This document shows, one piece after another, positions 24,825 through 33,779 of a DNA stretch of 64,000 bases. This DNA is from Sphingomonadales bacterium (lineage in GTDB: Bacteria; Pseudomonadota; Alphaproteobacteria; Sphingomonadales; Sphingomonadaceae). Each line of letters opens with the position of its first letter. Within the stretch, counting starts at the first letter, position 1. A program made the position numbers and the translations under genes. The notes under the pieces were generated by a model. It searched no databases. It was not told where the DNA came from and saw only the letters and a list, made by a program, of their open reading frames with translations. The stretch covers positions 682,001 through 746,000 of the forward strand of contig JADJXT010000002.1 of the NCBI GenBank assembly GCA_016720115.1, read 5' to 3'.

Positions 24825-25421
24825 TCAACCGACGGGACGTCGTGCGCGCAAGGCTTGCGCCAAAGTGCCTTCGTCGAGATAGTCGAGTTCCCCGCCAACG
24901 GGCACACCATGCGCCAATTGTGTCAGCCGGATCGGATAGCTTTCCAGCCGTTCGGCAAGATAGTGCGCGGTGGTTTGCCCCTCAAGCGTGGCATTCATCG
25001 CCAGCACCACTTCGTCTATTCCGCCCGCTGCAACGCGTGCAACGAGCCGGTCGATATTGAGGTCTTCCGGCCGCACGCCATCCAGCGCCGAAAGCCGTCC
25101 GCCCAGCACATGATATTGCCCCGGAAACAATCGCGAGCGATCGAGCGCCCAAAGGTCCGACACATCCTCAACCACGCATAATGCGCGGGTATCGCGGCGG
25201 GGATCGGAGCAAATGCCGCAAGGATCGCTGGTATCGATATTGCCGCAGGTCGAACAGGTCTTGAGCCGCTCCTCGACCATTTCAAGCGCGCGCAGCAAAG
25301 GCTGCAGCACGGTTTCGCGCTTCTTCATCAGATGCAGAACGACGCGGCGCGCCGAGCGCGGGCCGAGGCCGGGAAGCCGCGACAATGCCTGGGCCAGTGC
25401 GTCTATTTCTTGCGATGCCAT
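24825..25421 (-). CDS. recR: recombination mediator RecR
   Basis: 198 residues from ATG 25421 (MASQEIDALAQALSRLPGLG). RecR works with RecO/RecF to load RecA at single-stranded gaps. Seen: helix-hairpin-helix LPGLGPRSARRVVLHLM, the zinc finger CSTCGNIDTSDPCGIC, and the Toprim domain (ALCVVEDVSDLWALDRS, YHVLGGRLSALDGV, VVLAMNATLEGQTTA). Length matches the family. It lies with def in one leftward unit; fmt and truA are divergent. The gap to fmt holds an inverted hairpin repeat. Confidence 0.96.
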   Translation of the reverse strand: MASQEIDALAQALSRLPGLGPRSARRVVLHLMKKRETVLQPLLRALEMVEERLKTCSTCGNIDTSDPCGICSDPRRDTRALCVVEDVSDLWALDRSRLFPGQYHVLGGRLSALDGVRPEDLNIDRLVARVAAGGIDEVVLAMNATLEGQTTAHYLAERLESYPIRLTQLAHGVPVGGELDYLDEGTLAQALRARRPVG

Positions 25422-25462
25422 GACTAGGCCTTTAGGGCCTCTGGCCAATAAGTTAAACATTT

Positions 25463-25542
25463 CCGTTCGTGTCGAGCGAAGTCGAGACACCTCTACGTAG
25501 CGCGCTACCGAAAGGCCTCTCGACTTCGCTCGAGGCGAACGG
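25463..25542. repeat. inverted hairpin repeat between recR and fmt
   Basis: CCGTTCG (25463-25469) with GTCGAGCGAAGTCGAGAC (25471-25488) is answered by CTCTCGACTTCGCTCGAG (25517-25534) and CGAACGG (25536-25542) in reverse orientation. The arms are near-perfect over about 30 bp, and the spacer is about 20 bp. Hairpins of this wording are scattered through sphingomonad genomes as intergenic repeats. It can fold on both strands and may end transcription of neither gene in particular. Confidence 0.75.
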
Positions 25543-25558
25543 TCTTTGAGGATTGTTT

Positions 25559-26512
25559 GTGCGCCTGATATTCATGGGAACCCCGGATTTTGCCGTGCCG
25601 ACGCTGAACGCGCTGGTGGAGGCCGGGCATGATATTGTCGCGGTCTATTCGCAACCGCCCCGCCCCGCCAATCGCGGCAAGAAACTGACACCGTCCGCCG
25701 TACATGCGCGCGCGGAGGAACTGGGGCTGGAGGTGCGCACACCGCTTTCGCTGAAATCCGCTGAGGAACAGGCGGCCTTTGCCGCACTCGGGGCCGATGT
25801 GGCCGTGGTTGCGGCCTATGGTCTTATCCTGCCGCAGGCGATTCTCGATGCGCCCAGCCATGGCTGCCTCAACGTCCATGGCTCGCTCCTCCCCCGCTGG
25901 CGGGGCGCGGCACCGGTGCAGCGTGCGATTCTGGCCGGGGATGCCGAAACCGGCGTGGGCATCATGCAGATGGAAGCCGGGCTCGACACCGGGCCCGTCC
26001 GCGCGACCGCGACCACCGCCATCGATCGCAAGACGGCGGGGGAATTGACCGCCGAACTTGCGGAGCTGGGCGCCGGTCTGATGGTGGAGGTGCTTGCCGA
26101 TCTCGCCGCGCATCCCGCCATCGCGCAAGCAGCCGATGGGGTGACCTATGCCCGCAAGATCGAGAAAAGCGAGGCCAAGCTCGATTTCAACCAGAGCGCC
26201 GAGTTGGTCGAACGGCAGGTTCGGGCGTTCAACCCGGTGCCGGGGGCTTTTTTCGAATTTGAAAGCGAGCGATATCGGATTTTGGTCGCCGAAATCGTCG
26301 CCCCGGCGCAGGCCGGGGCCGCTGGCAGCCTCACTCAAACCTCCAGCGGCCCCGGCCTGCGCCGGGGCGACGTCTTGGACGATCAACTCACAATAGCCTG
26401 CGCCGATGGCGCGATCCGGCCGACGATCATCCAGCGCGCCGGCAAGCCGGCAATGCCTCTCGCCGATTTCCTGCGCGGCAACCGGATAGCGGCGGGCACC
26501 ATGCTCTCATGA
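25559..26512 (+). CDS. fmt: methionyl-tRNA formyltransferase, carrying an in-frame palindromic insertion
   Basis: 317 residues from GTG 25559 (MRLIFMGTPDFAVPTL); GAGGA lies six bases before, whereas TTG 25553 touches it. Adds formyl to initiator Met-tRNA. Seen: FMGTPDFAVPTL, VYSQPPRPANRGKK, HGSLLPRWRGAAPVQRAI with the catalytic Asn/His area, and GVTYARKIEKSEAKLDF. In the C-terminal tRNA-binding domain the reading frame runs through a perfect 29-bp inverted repeat (26297-26371) encoding VAPAQAGAAGSLTQTSSGPG and the next residues, about 15-20 residues more than relatives carry here. The domain then resumes (VLDDQLTIACADGAIRP). It overlaps truA by 4 bp. Confidence 0.95.
   Translation: MRLIFMGTPDFAVPTLNALVEAGHDIVAVYSQPPRPANRGKKLTPSAVHARAEELGLEVRTPLSLKSAEEQAAFAALGADVAVVAAYGLILPQAILDAPSHGCLNVHGSLLPRWRGAAPVQRAILAGDAETGVGIMQMEAGLDTGPVRATATTAIDRKTAGELTAELAELGAGLMVEVLADLAAHPAIAQAADGVTYARKIEKSEAKLDFNQSAELVERQVRAFNPVPGAFFEFESERYRILVAEIVAPAQAGAAGSLTQTSSGPGLRRGDVLDDQLTIACADGAIRPTIIQRAGKPAMPLADFLRGNRIAAGTMLS
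26297..26371. repeat. palindromic element inside fmt
   Basis: The 29-bp arm at 26297-26325 (beginning GTCGCCCCGGCGCAGGCC) is exactly complementary to 26343-26371, with a 17-base loop. It is 75 bp long, a multiple of three, and keeps the frame open. Intergenic sphingomonad repeats of the same wording are known to me from memory. An in-gene copy recalls the palindromic elements described in rickettsial genes. Confidence 0.85.
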
Positions 26513-27249
26513 CCCGTTTTGCCTTCACCATCGAATTTGACGGCACGCCCTATATGGGCTGGCAGCGGCAGGGGCATGGGCCTTCGGTGCAGCAGTCGAT
26601 CGAGGAGGCTATCGAGCGCGTCACCGGCGAGGGTACGGTGGTGCATGCAGCAGGGCGCACCGACGCGGGCGTGCACGGGCTGGCTATGCGCGCGCACACC
26701 GATATCGGAAAGGCAATCACCCCCTTCCGCTTGATGGAAGCGATCAATGCGCAGTTGCGGCCCCAGCCGATTGCCATCCTCGGCTGCGAAACCGTTGCCG
26801 ATGATTGGCACGCCCGCTTTTCGTGCATCGGTCGCGAATATGTCTATCGCATTGCCAATCGTCGCGCCCCGCTGGCGATTGAGGCGCATCGGGCCTGGAA
26901 AGTGCCCCAGCCGCTCGATGCGGCTGCGATGCACGAAGCGGCCCAGCGCCTCGTCGGCCTCCACGATTTCACCACCTTCCGATCGGCGCATTGCCAGTCC
27001 GACAGTCCGGTCAAGACACTCGACCGGCTCGATGTGCGGCGCGCAGGCGAGCATGTGCTGATTGAAGCCGCCGCCCGCAGTTTCCTGCACCATCAGGTAC
27101 GTTCAATGGTCGGCTGCCTTGCCTATGTGGGCATGGGGCGGTGGAGCGCGGATGACCTGCAAAATGCGCTGGATGCAAAAGACCGTGCCGCGCTGGCCCT
27201 GAACGCGCCACCCGAGGGCCTGTATTTTGTGAAGGCTATCTACCCCTAG
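26509..27249 (+). CDS. truA: tRNA pseudouridine(38-40) synthase
   Basis: 246 residues; ATG 26509 overlaps the fmt stop. Converts U38-U40 of the tRNA anticodon arm to pseudouridine. Seen: FTIEFDGTPYMGWQRQ, the catalytic Asp52 in HAAGRTDAGVHGLAM, FSCIGREYVYRIANRR, FTTFRSAHCQSDSPVKTLDR and FLHHQVRSMVGCLAYVGMG. Normal length. Its TAG overlaps the stop of the convergent amidotransferase gene by 3-4 bases, so there is no terminator space between the two units. Confidence 0.96.
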   Translation: MTRFAFTIEFDGTPYMGWQRQGHGPSVQQSIEEAIERVTGEGTVVHAAGRTDAGVHGLAMRAHTDIGKAITPFRLMEAINAQLRPQPIAILGCETVADDWHARFSCIGREYVYRIANRRAPLAIEAHRAWKVPQPLDAAAMHEAAQRLVGLHDFTTFRSAHCQSDSPVKTLDRLDVRRAGEHVLIEAAARSFLHHQVRSMVGCLAYVGMGRWSADDLQNALDAKDRAALALNAPPEGLYFVKAIYP

Positions 27250-29138
27250 CCGAAAATGCGGGCGACCGACTTTTCCAGCATCAGCAGCTGCCACAGCAAA
27301 CGGCTGTGGTCAGAACGGCCGCTGATATGCTCGTCCGCTATCCGCGAAATCTCTGCGGCATCGAACCAGCTCGTGCGCGCAAGGGTGGTGTTCGACGCTA
27401 TGGCACGCGCGGTGTCTGCCAACGGCCCCCGAAACCATTGGGCAATCGGAGTCACAAAGCCCATTTTCGGGCGATAGAGAATATCCTCGGGCAGATAGCG
27501 TTCCATCGTGCGCTTCATCAGCCATTTGCCCTGCCCGCGCCGCACGCGCATATTTTCGGGCAAGGAAGCCGCAAATTCAAGCAGGCGGTGATCGAGCAGC
27601 GGCTCACGCGCCTCCAGCCCCACTGCCATGCTGGTGCGATCGACCTTGGTCAGGATATCCCCCGGCAGCCATAATTTCATATCGGCATATTGCGCCCGGT
27701 CGAGCCCGCTGCGCGCCGGGGCATTGTCCATCAACCGGTGCATATGGCTTTCCGCCCGATAGCCGCCCAGCATTTGCTGTGTGCGTCGAGCATAAAGGCG
27801 ATCGCGCACATGCGGCGGGGTGACGCCCACTGCCTCGGCATAGCCCTCTGCCCTTGTGCGGGCCAGCGACAGCAATGTCGTTTTGGCACGCAAGGGGCGC
27901 GGTGCCCAGTCGGCCTTGGGATATAGCCGCCCCAATGTTCCGAATAGCGGCCCGCGAATGGCCTGGGGCAACAGCGCGCGCATCCGCTCCTCGCCATGGT
28001 GGAAGACATGGCGGCGATAGCCCGCCAGCGCCTCGTCCGCACCATCGCCCGACAGCGCGACGGTTACATGCTCACGCGCCATTTCGCTGACACGATAGGT
28101 CGGGAGAGCGGAGGCATCGGCAAAGGGCTCGTCAAAATGATAAGCGAGCGTATCGATCAGCCCGAAATCGTCCGCCGCCACGGTCTTGCTGTGATGTTCG
28201 GTCAGAAAGCGCTTGGCGATGCGGCTGGCATATTCGCTTTCGTCCAACTCGCCGACATCGAAACCGATCGAGCAGGTCTTGACCGGCAGCCGCGATGCCT
28301 CGGCCATCAGCGCCACGACGCTGCTGCTGTCCACTCCGCCCGAAAGAAATGCCCCCAGGGGCACATCGGCCACCATGCGGCTGAGCACCGCCTGCCGCAT
28401 CAGGCGCAGCAATTCTTCCTGCAGTTCGGCCTCGCTGCCCTTTACGCGGACCGAAAAATCGAGATCCCAATATTGGGTCGGTGCCGGTTCGGCTTTACCC
28501 TGCGTCAGCAGCCAATAATGGCCTGCCGCCAGCTTTTGCACGCCTGCGACGATGCAGCCATGATCGGGGACATAGCCGAAGGCCAGATAATCATCGACCA
28601 TCGCCAGATCAGGCTCGCGCCTCAATGCAGGATGCTCAAGCAGCGCCTTCAATTCCGAGCCGAAGATGATGCTGCCGTCGGCCAGCCGCGCATGGTAAAG
28701 CGGTTTTACCCCCAACCGGTCGCGGGCGAGCAGCAATTGGCGGTTGGCCTGATCGTAGAGCGCGAACACGAACATTCCATGCAGTCGTTCGACGCATTTC
28801 GGTCCCCAGGCACGATAGGCCTCCAATATGACTTCGCTGTCGCTATGTGTGCGGAATATGTGACCGAGTGCTTCGAGTTCTTTGCGCAGCTCCTGGAAAT
28901 TGTAGATTTCGCCGTTGAAGGAAAGCGCAAACCGCTCATCTTCGGTCAGCATCGGCTGCGCGCCGCCGCCAAGGTCGATGATCGACAGGCGGCGGTGCCC
29001 CAGACCGATGCCCGGCGCAGTCCACACCCCCGACCCGTCAGGCCCGCGATGCGCAATCGCATCGGTCATCCGCCTGACGCGTTCTGGGTCGACAGGCTTG
29101 GAGCTTTCGACATGGAAGATACCGGCAATGCCGCACAT
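27246..29138 (-). CDS. XrtA-associated amidotransferase, asparagine synthase-like
   Basis: 630 residues from ATG 29138. N-terminal class II glutaminase with nucleophile Cys2 (MCGIAGIF), HRGPDGSGVW and FNGEIYNFQELR. C-terminal asparagine synthase domain with the ATP-pyrophosphatase loop FLSGGVDSSSVVALM, CSIGFDVGELDES, ALSGDGADEALAGYRRH and GLEAREPLLDHRLLEFA. In exosortase clusters this family (TIGR03108 as I recall) probably amidates a sugar or peptide part of the exported polymer rather than making asparagine. It is the last gene of the leftward XrtA cluster, 12 bp after xrtA. Confidence 0.92.
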   Translation of the reverse strand: MCGIAGIFHVESSKPVDPERVRRMTDAIAHRGPDGSGVWTAPGIGLGHRRLSIIDLGGGAQPMLTEDERFALSFNGEIYNFQELRKELEALGHIFRTHSDSEVILEAYRAWGPKCVERLHGMFVFALYDQANRQLLLARDRLGVKPLYHARLADGSIIFGSELKALLEHPALRREPDLAMVDDYLAFGYVPDHGCIVAGVQKLAAGHYWLLTQGKAEPAPTQYWDLDFSVRVKGSEAELQEELLRLMRQAVLSRMVADVPLGAFLSGGVDSSSVVALMAEASRLPVKTCSIGFDVGELDESEYASRIAKRFLTEHHSKTVAADDFGLIDTLAYHFDEPFADASALPTYRVSEMAREHVTVALSGDGADEALAGYRRHVFHHGEERMRALLPQAIRGPLFGTLGRLYPKADWAPRPLRAKTTLLSLARTRAEGYAEAVGVTPPHVRDRLYARRTQQMLGGYRAESHMHRLMDNAPARSGLDRAQYADMKLWLPGDILTKVDRTSMAVGLEAREPLLDHRLLEFAASLPENMRVRRGQGKWLMKRTMERYLPEDILYRPKMGFVTPIAQWFRGPLADTARAIASNTTLARTSWFDAAEISRIADEHISGRSDHSRLLWQLLMLEKSVARIFG

Positions 29139-29150
29139 GATTACAATGCC

Positions 29151-30641
29151 CTAGCGAAGTCCAGCCATGTGGTCAGCCAGTTTATCGATATCCCGAATCG
29201 ATTGAAGGAACGAGTTGATGGCCGGACGCGGATTTTCGCGACCCTTTTGCTCCGCCGATACCAATATCGCGACAGCTTGCTGGTTGCCGCCAAGCAGTTT
29301 CGCCTTGAGCTTTGCCAGCTTGACCTGGGCACCGGAGCCACTCGTCGTGCCGTCTACACGATAGAAACTGACGACCTCGCGGTGGTTCTGGCCCTTGGTT
29401 CCGATGCGCTCACAACGGGCGTTGGCAGGCGCGTGGCAATTCTCGATCCATGACCAGTCACTGGCCGCGCCTGCGGCACCTTGCCCAAACCCGACCAACT
29501 CCCGCCCTTCGGACTGGCGATCATATACCGCTACGAAGAGATCGACCTCCTGTCCCTTTATATTGCGATAGCGGCCCAGCAGCGTGTGATTGGCCTTGGC
29601 GAAATGCGGTTTCCAGACATGCAGCGGATGGTAATCGACGCGCTGCCAGCCTGCCACCTCCGGCATGTCGATTTGCGACGGAACCGGCGATGCCCGATTG
29701 GCGATGTAGCTGCTCCATCCGAAAGGAAGCAGCACGATGGCCGCCATTGCGCCCAGCGCGACTGCGGGTTTCAATACTTCGCCGGAAACATTCTTCAACT
29801 GATCCGCGTTGATCGCTTGCGCATCTGCCGCCCGGTCAAAGAACCGCCAGCCTGCCGCCATCACCAAGGCGATCACGATACCGAAAAACACCCAGCCGAA
29901 GACCACATGGTCAAAGCTCGCCGCGAAATCGAGATTGCCGTGATGCGCGATGTAGATGGTAACAAAGGCGCGCAGGCCGTTGGCCATGATCGGGATGGCT
30001 ATACAGGCCGCCATGAAGGCGATGCGGCGCGGCCAGCTTTTGAAGCACAGGTTTGAAACCAGCGCGCCCAGGGCGACCATTGCGACGAGGAATTTGACGC
30101 CCGAGCAGGCCTCTGCAACGCGGAACAGCGCAGTGGGCGTGGCAATGTAAATGCCGTCTATGTGCGCCGGAATTCCGGTGAGGCCGAGCAGCCACATGCA
30201 CATTTCGGCGGTGATGGTTTGCAAGGCAGGCACAAATTCTTCGCCAAAAGGCACGAGGAAGAACATGTAGAAGAGCGGGAACAGCAAGCCTCGCGTGACC
30301 GCCGGGCCGAGGAGCAACGCAGCGCTGCCTTGCAACAGCATCACCAGCCCCGCATGCCGCTCCAGCGCAACCCCGGCAGCATCGCCGAGCAGCCAGCCAA
30401 AGGATGCGGCGGCAATCCAGAGCAAGGGAGCCGCCCAGGCATTTGGATCAAGCTTCGCCAGTTCGGACTTGCGCTGATCAACCAGCCACCAAAGGATCGG
30501 GATGATGAGCAGGCAATGATTGAAGGTCGAACTGTTCCACCAGATCGAAGCCATGTCCACTGCATCACGCCAGAATAATGCCAACAGCGCCGCCCAGACG
30601 AGGCCGAGTTGCGTCAGCGATGTCCGCCAGCCGACAGTCAT
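29151..30641 (-). CDS. xrtA: exosortase A fused to an EpsI domain
   Basis: 496 residues from ATG 30641. Inner-membrane cysteine peptidase/transpeptidase that sorts PEP-CTERM proteins, working with exopolysaccharide export. Residues 1-290 hold about eight membrane helices and the catalytic triad: Cys179 (VAEACSGVKFL), Arg224 (NGLRAF) and His245 (FDHVVFGW). Residues 300-496 are a periplasmic EpsI-type domain (VAGWQRVDYHPLHVWKP, VDLFVAVYDRQSEGRELV, VSFYRVDG). The fusion is common in alphaproteobacterial XrtA. It overlaps the glycosyltransferase gene by 4 bp. No PEP-CTERM substrate is encoded inside this window. Confidence 0.95.
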   Translation of the reverse strand: MTVGWRTSLTQLGLVWAALLALFWRDAVDMASIWWNSSTFNHCLLIIPILWWLVDQRKSELAKLDPNAWAAPLLWIAAASFGWLLGDAAGVALERHAGLVMLLQGSAALLLGPAVTRGLLFPLFYMFFLVPFGEEFVPALQTITAEMCMWLLGLTGIPAHIDGIYIATPTALFRVAEACSGVKFLVAMVALGALVSNLCFKSWPRRIAFMAACIAIPIMANGLRAFVTIYIAHHGNLDFAASFDHVVFGWVFFGIVIALVMAAGWRFFDRAADAQAINADQLKNVSGEVLKPAVALGAMAAIVLLPFGWSSYIANRASPVPSQIDMPEVAGWQRVDYHPLHVWKPHFAKANHTLLGRYRNIKGQEVDLFVAVYDRQSEGRELVGFGQGAAGAASDWSWIENCHAPANARCERIGTKGQNHREVVSFYRVDGTTSGSGAQVKLAKLKAKLLGGNQQAVAILVSAEQKGRENPRPAINSFLQSIRDIDKLADHMAGLR

Positions 30642-31840
30642 TTTGCGGGTTCGTCCGCCATCAGAGCGTCCAACTGCGCAAGCTGCGCATCCCAGCCATA
30701 ATGCACCATGACATGTGTGCGCGCAGCGGAGCCGAGGCGCATGCGCTCGTCGGTATCGGACAGCAGCGCCGAAACCTTGGCGGCCTCGCCTTCGACGTCT
30801 TTGGCGACCAACAGATGCTGGCCATCAACTGCGTCGATACCCTCAGCGGCGGCGGCGGACGCGACAACGGGTTTGCCCATTGCCATTGCCTCCAGCACCT
30901 TGTTCTGGATTCCGCGGGCGATCCGCAAAGGTGCCACGACAACATCAGCACCGGCAATCCATGTGCGGACGTCTTCGACCGCACCGGTCACCTGCACACC
31001 CGGCAGCGCCGACAGTTCGGCAACGGCGGGGGTCGGATTGCGCCCGACAATCGCGAAAGTCGTTTCGGGATGCGCCTGCCGGATCGCTGGCATGGCATGA
31101 TGCGCAAAATCGCTCACCGCTTCGATATTGGGGCGATAATCCATCTGGCCGGTGAAGACGATCAACGGATCGGGAAACACCGGATGCAGCTTTTTGAAGC
31201 TGGCCGCCGGGTCATAAAAAACGGTATCGATTCCGTTCCCCAGCGCGACAACATTGGCCGCCCCACTGCGCTGTCGGAACAGCAATGCTTCGGCTTCGCT
31301 TACAAACAGGCTGGCATCGGCGCGCTGGGCAATTTCGGTTTCAAAGCCGGAAAGCTTCTTGCCCTCCCGCTGGTAAACCCAGCGCATCAACGCATTTCCG
31401 TCTTCTGCATAGCTTTCGAATTTCGCGCTATCGACGTCGACAAAGTCCATGACGAAGCGGCCGTCGAAACCGGCGGGAACATATTGCGCCATCTGGCCGG
31501 AAAAGACGAAGACATGGCTGATCGCGCCGCTCGCCAGCCGTTCGTCGACCCAGTCCTGCGTCGCCTTCGAACCAAAGGCTGTCAGCGAAACCGGCTTGCC
31601 GCTTGCCAGCGCTTCGATGCCGGAAAACCAGCCCGGTTTGTCGCGCAATTCGACTTGCAGCGAAGCCAGACCAGCCCTTTCAGCTTCGGCGCATTCCATG
31701 TCGCGCGCATCGTCGGCGAACGCGCCGACATGCACCGGAGCCATTGTTTGCAGCTTTTTGAGGATGTGGAAGGAACGGATCTTGTCGCCGCGATCCGGGG
31801 GCCAGGGAACGCGGTGGGCAAGGAACAAAATCTCGCGCAT
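30638..31840 (-). CDS. XrtA-associated glycosyltransferase (GT4-like)
   Basis: 400 residues. The start is ATG 31840 (MREILFLAHRVPWPPDRGDK), where TGATG joins it to the upstream stop; the eight extra residues of the longer frame lie in the upstream gene. Seen: the N-terminal Rossmann part (RVPWPPDRGDKIRSFHIL), the donor-binding half VFTGQMDYRPNIEAV, VGRNPTPAV, VAPLRIARGIQNKVLEAMAM and GKPVVAS. This matches the PEP-CTERM-associated stp1 type (TIGR03087). It probably adds a sugar to the lipid-linked repeat unit of the exopolysaccharide. Length is as expected. Confidence 0.92.
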   Translation of the reverse strand: MREILFLAHRVPWPPDRGDKIRSFHILKKLQTMAPVHVGAFADDARDMECAEAERAGLASLQVELRDKPGWFSGIEALASGKPVSLTAFGSKATQDWVDERLASGAISHVFVFSGQMAQYVPAGFDGRFVMDFVDVDSAKFESYAEDGNALMRWVYQREGKKLSGFETEIAQRADASLFVSEAEALLFRQRSGAANVVALGNGIDTVFYDPAASFKKLHPVFPDPLIVFTGQMDYRPNIEAVSDFAHHAMPAIRQAHPETTFAIVGRNPTPAVAELSALPGVQVTGAVEDVRTWIAGADVVVAPLRIARGIQNKVLEAMAMGKPVVASAAAAEGIDAVDGQHLLVAKDVEGEAAKVSALLSDTDERMRLGSAARTHVMVHYGWDAQLAQLDALMADEPAK

Positions 31841-32913
31841 CAGCCCAGACCCCTGGATATCCATGGGCCGATCAGGTTGGCAACCGGCAGTGGCAGTTTC
31901 TGCCAGGCAGCTACAATGGACCTGTATTTCGCGCTGTTGGGGTTGACGTCGCGCGGCTCCGACCCATCGGCAGCGCGGACAGAATAGTTCAGAGGTTCCG
32001 GTTCGAATCCCCAGTTTTTCTTGAAGAAATAGGCCCCGGAATCCAGCTTTGACCGGCCAAAATCAAAGCGAAGGCAGCCGCGACGGCGGGCATGGTTCAT
32101 CAGCGCATAATACATCACGTCATTGGCCCGCAGCGCCCGCGCTTCCCAGACACCGCCGCCCCAATAGGGCATGACCGCGCCATTGAAATAGAGGCTGAGC
32201 ACGCTCGCCACCGGCTTGCCGTCAGACAGCACGGTCAGGATATCGGCATCATCGCCAAAGGCCTGCAAAGTTTCTGCCATCAGTGCGCGCGAAAAGACGG
32301 GGGTGCCGAGGTTGCGCACGCTTTCGGCATAGACGCGATAGTGCCAGTCGAGATCGCGCGGACCATTGCCCGTTTCGACGACCAGCCGCTTGTCGAGCCC
32401 CTTGCGCACCTCGGCGCGTTGCTTGCGCGGAATGGCAAGCAATTGCGCCTCGTCATCGCCCGCCAGTTCGCGTTCGAAATTGGCATGGGCATCGGTTTTG
32501 ACGACCCAGCCATGATGCGGAACCGCGCCGCCGCGCAATTCGGCGGTCGGGCATTTGAGTTCGCGGGCGAGATCCCAGACTGCGTCGGCCAGCCGGTCTG
32601 CAACGCCCTGTGATCCGGCCAATATGCCACCGCCGACCGCAAAACCGCTAGACACCAGAGCGCGCCCGAAAAGCGGGGAACCAATTGCGTGCAGTGGCAC
32701 CAGACCGGCTATTTCGCCCACGTCATTTTCTGCCACCAGACAATAGGCCTTGTTGCCCGTACCGCGTTCGATGGCGTTCAGCCAGCGCGGCAAGTGAAAA
32801 GGCGTCGCCCCCGGCTGTGCGCGCACCCAGGCATCAAGCCGACTGGCTTCATCCGTGCAAGCCAGATCGGTCCTGCGCACCGCCACCCGTTCATGCACCA
32901 AAGGCGCGTTCAT
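31840..32913 (-). CDS. FemAB-like XrtA-associated aminoacyl/acyltransferase
   Basis: 357 residues; ATG 32913 overlaps the stop of the deacetylase gene (ATGA). The longer frame to 32961 lies within that gene. GNAT-like FemAB fold: HLPRWLNAIERGTGNKAYC, GLVPLHAIGSPLFGRALVS, IPRKQRAEVRKGLDKRL, and the C-terminal ANDVMYYALMNHARRRGCL plus FDFGRSKLDSGAYFFKKNWG. The exosortase-linked members (TIGR03019) are thought to modify the surface polymer. The last base of its stop is the first base of the next start. Confidence 0.92.
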   Translation of the reverse strand: MNAPLVHERVAVRRTDLACTDEASRLDAWVRAQPGATPFHLPRWLNAIERGTGNKAYCLVAENDVGEIAGLVPLHAIGSPLFGRALVSSGFAVGGGILAGSQGVADRLADAVWDLARELKCPTAELRGGAVPHHGWVVKTDAHANFERELAGDDEAQLLAIPRKQRAEVRKGLDKRLVVETGNGPRDLDWHYRVYAESVRNLGTPVFSRALMAETLQAFGDDADILTVLSDGKPVASVLSLYFNGAVMPYWGGGVWEARALRANDVMYYALMNHARRRGCLRFDFGRSKLDSGAYFFKKNWGFEPEPLNYSVRAADGSEPRDVNPNSAKYRSIVAAWQKLPLPVANLIGPWISRGLG

Positions 32914-33752
32914 GCGATCCTGGCCTTTTCGCTGTCGACGATGCGGTCCAGCCTGTCCCATTGGAAATCTGACATCAGCCGTTTCAGCTTGCCCGCCATC
33001 GCATCCAACCGGCTATAGTGGCGCAGCTTCGATTTAATCGGTGCGTTGGCGACGCGCGGCTGGCCGGGATCGATTTCCCAGGGGTGGAAATAGATGATGC
33101 CCGGACGCTTCTCTGCATTCACCTGCCGCACGGCCCAGCGCGAATAGGCATAAGGCAGCATCCGGAAAAAGCCGCCGCCGCCTGCGCCGATACGCCGCGA
33201 GCCCAGCATCGCGGTGGTGACCGGAATCTCAACAAAATCGCTACCCGCTATCGGATGGAATGCGAAACGCGGTGCATCCGCCCAGCCATAATGGTCGTGC
33301 GCAATCGGATTGATGCTCGACGAATAGGCATAGCCCTGCCGGGCCATGATTTCATGCGCCCAGGGCGTGTCGGGATTGATAGAGAAACTCGGCGCGCGAT
33401 AGCCCTTGACGGCAACGCCACCGGCATCCTCGATAGTCTTGCGCGAACGATCGAGATCGGCTGCGAACTGATCGGGCGTGAAAGTGAACACGCGGTCATG
33501 ATTTTGCCCGTGATTGCCCAGTTCATGGCCTGCATCGGCTATGCGACGGATCAGGGCAGGATAGCGTTCGGCAACCCAGCCCAGCGTGAAAAAGGTCGCC
33601 TTGACACCCGCTTCATCAAACATCGCCAGCAGCGTATCGGTGGTGCGCTCGACACGGCATTCGCAGGCATCCCAGCTATCGCGCGAGATTACATTCTCGA
33701 ACGCCCCGACCTGAAACCAGTCCTCAACATCGACCGACAACGCATTGTACAA
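32910..33752 (-). CDS. XrtA-associated polysaccharide deacetylase
   Basis: 280 residues from TTG 33752; no ATG or GTG exists between it and the in-frame stop upstream, and GAAGG lies before it. NodB-fold deacetylase: SVDVEDWFQVG with Asp8 and Asp11, the metal pair His81/His85 in HELGNHGQNHDR, VKGYRAPSFSIN, and the late YFHPWEIDPGQPR with a catalytic His. It removes acetyl groups from amino sugars of the polymer in the periplasm or at the membrane. No signal peptide is seen. Length fits TIGR03006-type proteins. Confidence 0.93.
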   Translation of the reverse strand: MYNALSVDVEDWFQVGAFENVISRDSWDACECRVERTTDTLLAMFDEAGVKATFFTLGWVAERYPALIRRIADAGHELGNHGQNHDRVFTFTPDQFAADLDRSRKTIEDAGGVAVKGYRAPSFSINPDTPWAHEIMARQGYAYSSSINPIAHDHYGWADAPRFAFHPIAGSDFVEIPVTTAMLGSRRIGAGGGGFFRMLPYAYSRWAVRQVNAEKRPGIIYFHPWEIDPGQPRVANAPIKSKLRHYSRLDAMAGKLKRLMSDFQWDRLDRIVDSEKARIA

Positions 33753-33779
33753 AGGATAAAACCCTTCATCCTTTCAAAA

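Noticed and set aside
25422..25490. N-terminal extension of RecR
   Set aside because: The extra residues lie in the hairpin repeat and RecR normally begins close to the ATG at 25421.
27996..29453. Long open frame on the + strand opposite the amidotransferase
   Set aside because: It mirrors a clearly coding gene on the other strand and its translation has no family motifs. High GC with third-position bias creates such frames.
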